Shown here in pieces: positions 1 through 5,967 of a stretch of DNA of 15,148 bases. The stretch covers positions 1-15,148 of the forward strand of contig JAKQKF010000043.1 in the NCBI GenBank assembly GCA_029560815.1. The letters run 5' to 3'. This DNA is from a bacterium. GTDB taxonomy: Bacteria; KSB1; UBA2214. Under the pieces are notes generated by a model. It was not told the origin of the DNA, made no database searches, and saw nothing but the letters and a program-made list of their open reading frames with translations. Made by a program: the position numbers and the translations under genes. Positions within the stretch are counted from its first letter, which is position 1; every line of letters starts with the position of its first letter.

Positions 1-35
1 CTGTCCGGTTTTCTGCTCGTGCGGCAACAATTTGC

Positions 36-63
36 TTGACATTGGCTGCTTTTCTGCTAAATT
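36..63 (+). promoter_or_regulatory. Sigma70-like promoter of the ABC importer operon
   Basis: A perfect -35 hexamer TTGACA (36-41) is followed after 16 bases by TAAATT (58-63). A TG dinucleotide at 55-56 sits one base before the -10, as in extended -10 promoters. The predicted start of transcription is near 70, giving a leader of about 36 bases before the solute-binding protein gene. Both hexamers are seen directly; activity is inferred. Confidence 0.7.
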
Positions 64-68
64 TAACC

Positions 69-82
69 TGTAAACGGTTACA
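69..82 (+). promoter_or_regulatory. LacI-family operator over the transcription start
   Basis: The 14-mer TGTAAACGGTTACA is a near-perfect palindrome: both outer arms TGTAA/TTACA match and only one symmetric pair is broken. Its centre is CG, the step into which LacI-family hinge helices insert, and it resembles CcpA/cre-type sites. It begins five bases after the -10 hexamer, so it covers the predicted start of transcription, a classic repression position. The likely ligand-controlled regulator is the LacI-family gene at 3261-4289, which follows this operon; that link is inference. Confidence 0.65.
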
Positions 83-105
83 ATTTATCGGCTCCCGGAG
101 GCCGG

Positions 106-1371
106 ATGACGCGCCGTTCCATCCCCCTGATCGCCTTTTCCCTCGCCTGCATGCTGCTGACCGGCTGCCGCCGGGATGCCGGCGAGCAGATCATCCTCGA
201 TTTTTGGGCCATGGGCGCCGAGGGCGAGAACATCCAGCCCCTCCTGCCCGGCTTCAGCCAGCGCCATCCGGAGATCTCCATCCGCGTCCAGACCGTCCCC
301 TGGGGGGCCGCCCACGACCTTCTCCTCACCGCCTTCGCGGGCGGCTCCAGCCCCGACCTCTGCCAGCTCGGCAATACCTGGATACCCGAATTTCAGGCCA
401 TCGGCGCCATCCGGCCGCTCGACCCCTTTCTCGCGGACTCTTCACTCCGGCCGGCCGACTATTTCCCGGGCATCTGGGAGACCAACTGCATCACCGGCAG
501 GGTCTACGGCATCCCCTGGTACGTCGATACCCGCCTGCTCTTCTATCGCAGCGATCTTCTCGCCGGCGCCGGCTATCCCCGGCCGCCGCGCGACTGGGTG
601 GAGTGGCTCGACCTCAGCCGCCGCCTGGTGCGGCAGCGGCCCGGCAGCTATGCCCTCTTTCTGTCGACGATCTTTAACGACTGGCAGGTGCCGGCCATCC
701 TCATCCTTCAGAACGGCGGCCGACTGCTGCGCGAGAACGACTGCTACGGCGCCTTTTCCGAGCCGGCCACACTCGAGGCCCTGCGCTACTATGTCACCTT
801 TTTTCATGACTCCCTGGCGGTCATCAACATGAGCGAGGTGGCCAACATCTTTCAGGGCTTCAGCGAGGGGGTCTTTGGCATGATGGTGACCGGGCCCTGG
901 AACGTCAGCGAGATGCGCAAGCGGATGCCTCACCTTTCGGGCCGCTGGAGCACCGCTCCGCTGCCCGCCGGGCGCAATGGCGCGTCGGTGGCGGGCGGCG
1001 CCAGCCTCGTCCTCTTTGAAAAATGCCGCCACCCCGAAGCGGCCTGGAAGTTCATCCGCTACCTCTCCGAGGTGGAGACCCAGCAGGCTTTCTTCGGCCT
1101 GACCCGTGATCTGCCCGCGGTGCGGGCGGCCTGGCAAACCCCGGAGATCGAAAACGACCCCGAGACCGGCGCCTTTTACCGCCAGCTGGAGATGGCCCTG
1201 CCGACACCCCGTATCGCCGAATGGGAGCAGGTCGCCGTCAAGATGCAGGAGTATCTCGAACAGGTGATTTACAAGAAAATGAGCCTGGAGGAGGCGGCCG
1301 GCAAACTGGACCGGGATGTCGACCGTATCCTTGAAAAGCGGCGCTGGCTGATCGCGCGCAACCTGTTGTGA
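106..1371 (+). CDS. Sugar ABC transporter solute-binding lipoprotein (family 1)
   Basis: A 421-residue extracellular solute-binding protein of the SBP family 1 type (MalE/UgpB-like), which would capture an oligosaccharide in the periplasm and deliver it to the two permeases that follow. The N-terminus is a lipoprotein signal: two arginines, a hydrophobic stretch and a lipobox LTGC with Cys21. The family motif around residue 265 (VFGMMVTGPWNV) and the length fit. The start ATG at 106 has a GGAGG ribosome site at 97-101, four bases upstream. The gene ends 10 bases before the MalF-type permease, so they are co-transcribed. The sugar cannot be read from the sequence; the mannan-related genes downstream suggest a mannose-containing oligosaccharide, which is inference only. 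Confidence 0.92.
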   Translation: MTRRSIPLIAFSLACMLLTGCRRDAGEQIILDFWAMGAEGENIQPLLPGFSQRHPEISIRVQTVPWGAAHDLLLTAFAGGSSPDLCQLGNTWIPEFQAIGAIRPLDPFLADSSLRPADYFPGIWETNCITGRVYGIPWYVDTRLLFYRSDLLAGAGYPRPPRDWVEWLDLSRRLVRQRPGSYALFLSTIFNDWQVPAILILQNGGRLLRENDCYGAFSEPATLEALRYYVTFFHDSLAVINMSEVANIFQGFSEGVFGMMVTGPWNVSEMRKRMPHLSGRWSTAPLPAGRNGASVAGGASLVLFEKCRHPEAAWKFIRYLSEVETQQAFFGLTRDLPAVRAAWQTPEIENDPETGAFYRQLEMALPTPRIAEWEQVAVKMQEYLEQVIYKKMSLEEAAGKLDRDVDRILEKRRWLIARNLL

Positions 1372-1381
1372 AAGGGGAAGG

Positions 1382-2263
1382 ATGAAGCACAAGTGGCTGA
1401 TACCCTGGTTTTTCATCGCTCCGGCGCTCGGGACGCTGCTGATCTTTTTCTTCCTGCCTGTTCTGGCCTCTTTGCTGATGAGCTGCACCGACTTTGATAT
1501 CTATGCTCTGGGCCATCTGTCGCGGGCGCGCTGGACCGGCCTTGAAAATTACGGCCGGCTGCTGCAGGATCCCCTCTTCTGGAAGTCCCTCGGCAATACA
1601 GTCTATTTCGTCCTCGCCGGCGGGCCCCTCACCATCCTCGCCGCGCTGCTGGCCGCCATCGGTCTCAACAGCCGCCAGCTCAGGCTGCGCGACTGGTTCC
1701 GCCTCGGCTACTTCACCCCGGTCATCACCTCCCTGGTCGCCGTGGCGGTGGTCTGGCGCTATCTCTACCATCCCCGTTTTGGGCTTTTTAATTACCTGCT
1801 CTCCTTCATCGGGGTCGGACCGGTAAACTGGCTCGGCGATCCCGTCTGGGCCATGCCCGCCCTGATCATCCTGGCGGTGTGGAAAAATTTCGGCTATTAC
1901 ATGATGATTTTCCTGGCCGGGCTGCAGACCATCCCCGATTATCTCTACGAGGCGGCGCGCCTCGACGGCGCCGGCTGGTGGGGGCAGTTCCGTCATGTCA
2001 CCCTGCCGCAGCTGGCCCCCACCACCTTTTTTGTCACCCTGATGACCATCATCGGCTATTTTCAGTTCTTCGCCGAGCCCTACGTCATGACCCAGGGCGG
2101 ACCGGTCAACAGCACTCTCAGCGTGGTCTTTTACCTCTATCAGCAGGGCTTCCGCTGGTGGCGGATGGGCTACGCCTCCTCGATCGCTTTTATGCTCTTT
2201 TTCATCATTTTCCTGATCGCCATGATCCAGATGGCCGCGCGCAAGCGGCAGGAGGCGGCATGA
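1382..2263 (+). CDS. Sugar ABC transporter permease, MalF type
   Basis: A 293-residue inner-membrane permease of the carbohydrate uptake (CUT1) class. About six hydrophobic segments are visible, the first at residues 5-34. The cytoplasmic EAA loop that docks the ATPase is clear near residues 189-208 (EAARLDGAGWWGQFRHVTLP). Length matches short MalF/UgpA/LacF relatives lacking the large periplasmic insertion of E. coli MalF. It starts 10 bases after the binding protein with a purine-rich AAGGGGAAGG ribosome site just upstream. Its stop overlaps the start of the next permease (ATGA), so the two subunits are translationally coupled and probably made in equal amount. Confidence 0.93.
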   Translation: MKHKWLIPWFFIAPALGTLLIFFFLPVLASLLMSCTDFDIYALGHLSRARWTGLENYGRLLQDPLFWKSLGNTVYFVLAGGPLTILAALLAAIGLNSRQLRLRDWFRLGYFTPVITSLVAVAVVWRYLYHPRFGLFNYLLSFIGVGPVNWLGDPVWAMPALIILAVWKNFGYYMMIFLAGLQTIPDYLYEAARLDGAGWWGQFRHVTLPQLAPTTFFVTLMTIIGYFQFFAEPYVMTQGGPVNSTLSVVFYLYQQGFRWWRMGYASSIAFMLFFIIFLIAMIQMAARKRQEAA

Positions 2264-3168
2264 GCGCCCGCGATGTCAGGATGAAAATCCGCTCGGAAGC
2301 GAGTGCGGCAGAGCGGGCTGGAGGCGTGACCGCCTTCCGCCGCCGGCACGGCCGGCTGCTGAGCGTGATCGGCCTCCACAGCCTCATGCTGCTCGGGCTG
2401 GCGGTCACCCTGCTGCCCTTCTGGTGGATGGTGATGGCCTCTTTCATGCCCGGAGGGGAGGCGAGCACCTTCCCGCCGCGCTTCTGGCCGTCACGCTGGA
2501 GTCTCGAGCATTATGCAACGCTCTGGGAGCGGCTCCAGATCGGCCGCTACTTTCTCAACAGCCTCATCCTCGCCGGCGGAGTGACGCTCGTCAGCCTGCT
2601 GATCAACTCGCTGGCCGGTTATGCTTTCGCCAAGTTCGCCTTCCGGGGCAGGAAGTCAATTTTCACCCTGCTGCTCTCGTCGCTGGTCATCCCCGGCCAG
2701 GTGACGATGCTGCCGGTCTTTCTCATGCTCAAGCAGATGGGGCTGCTCAACAGCTATTTCGGTATCATCATCCCCGGTATGGCGAGCATATTCGGCATCT
2801 TCCTCATCCGCCAGTATCTGCAGGGGGTGCCCGACAGCCTGATCGAGGCGGCGCGCATCGACGGTGCCGGGGAGCTGCGCATTTACTGGACGGTCATCCT
2901 GCCTTTGGCCAAACCGATCCTGGTGACCCTGGCGCTCTTCACCTTCATGGGCACGTGGAACGACTTTCTATGGCCGCTGATCGTCCTCAACCGTCAGGAG
3001 ATGTACACCCTGCCGGTGGCGATCGCCAACCTGATGGGCGAGCATGCCCCCGATCCGGAGCTGATGATGGCCGGAGCGGTGGTGACGATTCTGCCGATCC
3101 TGCTCCTTTTCCTTGCGCTGCAGAAATATTACATCCAGGGGATCCTCATGGGGGGATTGAAGGAGTAG
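2260..3168 (+). CDS. Sugar ABC transporter permease, MalG type
   Basis: A 302-residue partner permease of the CUT1 class, forming the heterodimeric channel with the MalF-type subunit. The EAA loop is present (EAARIDGAGELRIYWTVILP), and the C-terminal GILMGGLKE is typical of MalG relatives. I chose ATG 2260 because it overlaps the preceding TGA (ATGA) and has GGAGG at 2251-2255 four bases upstream. The open frame extends further 5', but that part only mirrors the MalF gene in another frame. The N-terminal 35 residues or so before the first membrane segment are polar and somewhat long, so ATG 2281 is an alternative start. No ABC ATPase follows: the importer must borrow an MsmK/MsiK-like ATPase encoded elsewhere. 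Confidence 0.93.
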   Translation: MSARDVRMKIRSEASAAERAGGVTAFRRRHGRLLSVIGLHSLMLLGLAVTLLPFWWMVMASFMPGGEASTFPPRFWPSRWSLEHYATLWERLQIGRYFLNSLILAGGVTLVSLLINSLAGYAFAKFAFRGRKSIFTLLLSSLVIPGQVTMLPVFLMLKQMGLLNSYFGIIIPGMASIFGIFLIRQYLQGVPDSLIEAARIDGAGELRIYWTVILPLAKPILVTLALFTFMGTWNDFLWPLIVLNRQEMYTLPVAIANLMGEHAPDPELMMAGAVVTILPILLLFLALQKYYIQGILMGGLKE

Positions 3169-3180
3169 CCGATAATTATC

Positions 3181-3209
3181 TTGCATTCGGACGCCGAATC
3201 CACTAAATT
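3181..3209 (+). promoter_or_regulatory. Candidate promoter of the LacI-family regulator gene
   Basis: TTGCAT (3181-3186) and TAAATT (3204-3209) are separated by 17 bases, so the regulator can be transcribed independently of the importer operon. The nine bases CTAAATTTA around this -10 are identical to those at the importer promoter (57-65). The spacer contains an inverted repeat, ATTCGG-ACG-CCGAAT (3185-3199). No terminator separates the permease gene from this promoter, so read-through from upstream is also possible. Confidence 0.5.
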
Positions 3210-3216
3210 TATCGGC

Positions 3217-3230
3217 TGTAGTCGTTTCCC
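3217..3230 (+). promoter_or_regulatory. Weak second LacI-type operator candidate
   Basis: The 14-mer TGTAGTCGTTTCCC matches the strong site at 69-82 in 9 of 14 positions, including TGTA, the central CG and TT. It also lies just after a -10 hexamer, eight bases downstream here against five there. The right arm is poor, so this is at best a weak autoregulatory site. Confidence 0.25.
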
Positions 3231-3260
3231 CCTTCGCTCATCAATCTGTGAGGCGATGTA

Positions 3261-4289
3261 GTGGTCAATATGCAAAAAATTGCCGTGCTGGCCGGGGTCT
3301 CCATCGCCACCGTCTCGCGCGCCCTCAACAACAGCGGTCCGGTCAAGGAGGCGACCCGCGCGCGCATTCTCCAGCTCGCCGGCCAGTATCAGTACAAGCC
3401 CAACCCCATCGCCCGCTCGCTTTCAACAAAAAAGACCGATACCCTCGGACTGATTCTGCCAGAGATGGCCGACGAATTCTTTATGGATATCATCCGCGGC
3501 ATCGATGAGGAGGCCTACCGGGCGAATCGTTTTCTGCTCGTCTCCAGCTTTCATACCCAGCGCGATATCGCCGGCACCCTGCTCGAATTCATGGGCAGCG
3601 GCAGGGTGGACGGAGTCATTCTGATGGCCCCGGAGGGGCAGAACGGCTTGATCGAGACCCTGCGCCGCAGCCGCCGTCCCGTCGTCCTGCTCAATCCCCC
3701 CGGGGACGCGGACGAGTTCGTCTATTTCAAGATCAACAACTTTCAGGGGGCTTTTGCCATCGTCGAGCACCTCTTCGGCCATGGCTACCGCCGCATCGGC
3801 ATGATCACCGGCCCTGAGGGCAACATCGACGCCGACGAGCGTCTGCATGGCTGCCTGGAAGCGGGGCGGCAGTGCGGCCAGCCGATCGCGCCCTCTTTTA
3901 TCATCCCCGGTGATTTCAGCGCCCGCTCCGGCTATTACGCCTTCATGCGGCTGATGAGCCAGATGGAAAGGCCGGAGGCGATTTTCGCCGCCAACGATAT
4001 GATGGCCATGGGCGCCTACCAGGCGGCCCGCAGCCTCAATCTGCGCATTCCCCAGGATATCGCCCTGGCCGGATTCGATGACATATTTCTCAGTCAGCTG
4101 CTGACTCCGCGTCTGACCACTGTGCATGTGCCGATCGTCGAACTCGGCAGCAAGGCGGTCCGCTACCTGCTGCAGATGATCAACGGCGAGGTTGACCCTG
4201 CAGCGCCCTGTCACGAGGAGCTTACAGCGGGACTGGTGATCGGCGGTTCCTGCGGCTGCGAGTCGATAGCCGCCGCCATGCCGCTGTGA
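3261..4289 (+). CDS. LacI-family transcriptional regulator
   Basis: A 342-residue DNA-binding repressor with a sugar-binding core. Residues 4-24 form the LacI helix-turn-helix (IAVLAGVSIATVSRALNN), followed by the hinge NPIARSLSTKKT at about residues 48-59 and a periplasmic-binding-protein-like sensor domain. The latter carries the usual FAANDMMAMGA and IALAGFDD segments. The start is GTG 3261: TGAGG at 3249-3253 lies seven bases upstream, and this start aligns the helix-turn-helix with other family members; ATG 3270 is the alternative. It stands directly behind the importer operon, whose promoter has a CG-centred palindrome at its start of transcription, so it most likely represses that operon until a sugar binds. 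The inducer is unknown. Confidence 0.93.
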   Translation: MVNMQKIAVLAGVSIATVSRALNNSGPVKEATRARILQLAGQYQYKPNPIARSLSTKKTDTLGLILPEMADEFFMDIIRGIDEEAYRANRFLLVSSFHTQRDIAGTLLEFMGSGRVDGVILMAPEGQNGLIETLRRSRRPVVLLNPPGDADEFVYFKINNFQGAFAIVEHLFGHGYRRIGMITGPEGNIDADERLHGCLEAGRQCGQPIAPSFIIPGDFSARSGYYAFMRLMSQMERPEAIFAANDMMAMGAYQAARSLNLRIPQDIALAGFDDIFLSQLLTPRLTTVHVPIVELGSKAVRYLLQMINGEVDPAAPCHEELTAGLVIGGSCGCESIAAAMPL

Positions 4290-4307
4290 TATCCCGGCCG
4301 CCGGACG

Positions 4308-4358
4308 ATTTCTGCCGCTGTGCTATTTGTGCCGCTATACCATTTCTGCTGCAGCGGT
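4308..4358 (+). repeat. Three tandem 17-base imperfect repeats
   Basis: Three consecutive 17-base units start at 4308, 4325 and 4342. Each begins ATTT[C/G]TGC[C/T]GC and diverges in its last six bases. The units abut with no spacer. They lie 20 bases after the LacI-family stop codon and before its terminator. Function is unknown; they may be repeated protein-binding sites or a small slippage-derived duplication. Confidence 0.5.
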
Positions 4359-4435
4359 CCGCCTCTACGTGGCGGCCGGCAGCGTGAAAAGGGAGCAGGG
4401 TGCGCGGCGCCTCACTAAATGACCGGATCAGGGCC

Positions 4436-4470
4436 ACGGCCCGCGCGGACATCATCCGCGCGGGCCGTTT
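4436..4470 (+). terminator. Intrinsic terminator after the LacI-family gene
   Basis: A perfect 14-bp stem (4436-4449 with 4455-4468, rich in G and C) with the five-base loop CATCA, followed by a short T tract (TTTCGATT). The stem is very strong while the T tract is short. It would insulate the ROK promoter from the upstream transcript. Confidence 0.75.
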
Positions 4471-4523
4471 CGATTGTAGCCGGCCGGGGAGGTGCCGGCC
4501 CCCGCAAAAAAAGAAAAAGAGTA

Positions 4524-4552
4524 TTGATTGTTTTAGAAAAAAGGGATATATT
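4524..4552 (+). promoter_or_regulatory. Sigma70-like promoter of the ROK regulator
   Basis: TTGATT (4524-4529) and TATATT (4547-4552) are separated by an ideal 17 bases within a markedly AT-rich stretch. The predicted start of transcription (about 4559) coincides with the left edge of the inverted repeat at 4559-4579. Confidence 0.65.
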
Positions 4553-4558
4553 TACACG

Positions 4559-4579
4559 TTATTTTTTCAATAAAAATAA
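4559..4579 (+). promoter_or_regulatory. ROK-type operator candidate A
   Basis: A 21-base inverted repeat with perfect eight-base arms, TTATTTTT (4559-4566) and AAAAATAA (4572-4579), around the spacer TCAAT. Sites of this general form, T-rich then A-rich with a central gap, are bound by ROK regulators such as NagC and Mlc. It begins at the predicted start of transcription of the ROK gene, which suggests autorepression. It matches a second site before the GH130 gene at 16 of 21 positions. Confidence 0.55.
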
Positions 4580-4672
4580 TTGATTCTTCCCGGCGGAGCA
4601 CGGATATACCCGAACGATCCCGTATGCTGCAGAAGCGCCTGCTCGGAACAGGTAGAAGGGCACAGTGAGGCT

Positions 4673-5866
4673 ATGAAAAAAATCATCACCGGCGATTACC
4701 GGCTTGTAAAAAGCCTCAACAGTCATATCGTCCTCAATCTCATCAGGACGCGCGGGCCCATCTACGGAGCGGATCTGGCCAAGATCACCGGCATGCGCCC
4801 TTCGACGATCATGAGCATCCTGCGCAACCTGGAGAAAAAGGGATTGATCTTCAAATCGGGGACAGGCGCTTCCTCTGTGCAGGGAGGGCGCAAGCCCACC
4901 CTGTGGGAGATCTGCGGCAATTACGGCTATATCATCGGTCTGCAGATCGAGCTCAATGAGGTGCACGGGGTGCTCATCGATCTCAACTCGCACGTGCTCG
5001 CGCGCAGCGCCCTGCCGGTCGAGGGCAAGCTGACCCTCGAAGACCTCCAGTCCTACATCTTCCGCATCGTCGACACGCTGCTCACCCCCCAGAAGATCAG
5101 CCGCAAGAACCTGCTCGGCATGGGCATCGGGGTCTCGGGGCTGGTCGATTACCGTAACGGGGTGATCGTCAACACCGCCCTGATGGGCAAGGTGCCGGTC
5201 CACCTCAAGGCGGCTCTGGAAAAGAACTACGATTTTCCCATTCTCGTCGAGAATGACGCCAACGCGGCGGCGATGTGCGAAAAATGGTATGGCAAGGGCA
5301 AGAACATCAGCGATCTGATCTACATGCTGCTGGTCATGGACCAGCACGTTTTCGGGGTCGGCTACGGCCTCTACCTCGAGGATCAGATCTACCGCGGAGC
5401 GCACATGTTCGCCGGCGAGACCGCGCCGCAGCCGATCTCGATCAAACAGATGCTCGAAAAGGTGGCGCCGGAGTTCGGGGGCGAGGTGATGCTCAACGGC
5501 CGCTCCCTGCCCAAGGAGAGGGTGACGCTGCAGGACCTCATCGATGCGGCTCTGAATCAGGACGGTCTGGCCATCCGCTACTTCCAGGAGCTCGCCAAGA
5601 TTGTCGCGCGCGATCTGGCGCATATCATCAATCTGCTCGATCCGGAGATGATCCTGCTCGGCGGGGAGGTGAGCAAGGTGGGCGATCTGCTTTTGAATGC
5701 GGTGCGCAGCGAACTCAAGGCGGATGCGCGGGCGCGGGTCAGCCATGATCTCGATGTCAAGATCGAGACCTCGACGGTGGTGGATGCGGTGGCGATGGGG
5801 GCGACGACGCTGATACTGCAAAATATTTTCACGAGTCCGGTATTGCAGACGAAAAACTACCTCTAG
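4673..5866 (+). CDS. ROK-family transcriptional regulator (NagC/Mlc/XylR type)
   Basis: A 397-residue repressor: an N-terminal winged helix-turn-helix (about residues 10-65, closed by GGRKPTL at 71-77) fused to a ROK sugar-kinase-like domain. The domain shows GMGIGVSGLVD (149-159), ENDANAAA (193-200) and INLLDPEMILLGGEVS (319-334). The ATP-binding DxGxT motif of kinases is absent (IGLQIELN at 88-95), so it should not phosphorylate sugar. The cysteine-rich zinc motif that normally follows AGE is also missing: the sequence reads AGETAPQPI at 247-255. I chose ATG 4673, with GAGG at 4667-4670 (rather close); the frame extends to a TTG at 4580, but the added residues look non-coding. It probably controls itself and the downstream mannoside operon. 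Confidence 0.9.
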   Translation: MKKIITGDYRLVKSLNSHIVLNLIRTRGPIYGADLAKITGMRPSTIMSILRNLEKKGLIFKSGTGASSVQGGRKPTLWEICGNYGYIIGLQIELNEVHGVLIDLNSHVLARSALPVEGKLTLEDLQSYIFRIVDTLLTPQKISRKNLLGMGIGVSGLVDYRNGVIVNTALMGKVPVHLKAALEKNYDFPILVENDANAAAMCEKWYGKGKNISDLIYMLLVMDQHVFGVGYGLYLEDQIYRGAHMFAGETAPQPISIKQMLEKVAPEFGGEVMLNGRSLPKERVTLQDLIDAALNQDGLAIRYFQELAKIVARDLAHIINLLDPEMILLGGEVSKVGDLLLNAVRSELKADARARVSHDLDVKIETSTVVDAVAMGATTLILQNIFTSPVLQTKNYL

Positions 5867-5885
5867 ACCGGAGAGCAGGTGATTG

Positions 5886-5911
5886 ACGCCCGGGTTGGCC
5901 CGGGCGTTTTT
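5886..5911 (+). terminator. Intrinsic terminator after the ROK gene
   Basis: A perfect nine-bp stem, ACGCCCGGG (5886-5894) with CCCGGGCGT (5899-5907), with a TTGG loop and a T tract (5907-5911). It starts 20 bases after the ROK stop codon and separates the regulator transcript from the glycosidase operon. Confidence 0.9.
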
Positions 5912-5919
5912 AACCCCCG

Positions 5920-5948
5920 TTCTATTTTTTTAACAAAAAAACTAACAT
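5920..5948 (+). promoter_or_regulatory. Promoter and ROK-type operator candidate B before GH130
   Basis: A tract of seven T (5925-5931), AAC, then seven A (5935-5941) forms an AT-rich inverted repeat. Its 21 bases at 5922-5942 match operator candidate A in 16 positions. It exactly fills the 17-base gap between a weak -35 (TTCTAT, 5920-5925) and a -10 (TAACAT, 5943-5948). A protein bound here would block polymerase. The hexamers are weak; the operator match is the stronger evidence. Confidence 0.5.
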
Positions 5949-5967
5949 AGTTTTGACGGAGGAAGCG

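Larger units (their letters stand above)
4290..4672 (+). other. Regulatory intergenic stretch between the two regulators
   Basis: No coding sequence is supported here. From 5' to 3' it holds a short three-unit tandem repeat (4308-4358), a strong GC-rich terminator hairpin (4436-4470), a sharp switch to AT-rich sequence from about 4505, a promoter (4524-4552) and an AT-rich inverted repeat (4559-4579). About 90 bases of untranslated leader then precede the ROK regulator. The short reading frames in this stretch have no ribosome site or family resemblance. Confidence 0.7.

Noticed and set aside
442..1488. A 348-codon open frame on the - strand across the solute-binding protein gene
   Set aside because: Antisense shadow of a clear gene; composition is low-complexity-like, with no domain and no ribosome site.
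4479..4499. Possible second terminator hairpin with GCCGGC arms
   Set aside because: The arms are self-palindromic six-mers with a nine-base loop and no following T tract; the A-rich run after it does not make a terminator on the + strand.
4580..4672. Upstream TTG start for the ROK regulator
   Set aside because: The added 31 residues look non-coding and begin inside the AT-rich operator region; ATG 4673 matches the usual start of the winged helix domain.
5948..5955. Bacteroidota-type -7 element TAGTTTTG before GH130
   Set aside because: It fits TAnnTTTG, but there is no matching TTG at the right distance upstream, and transcription would begin on the ribosome site.
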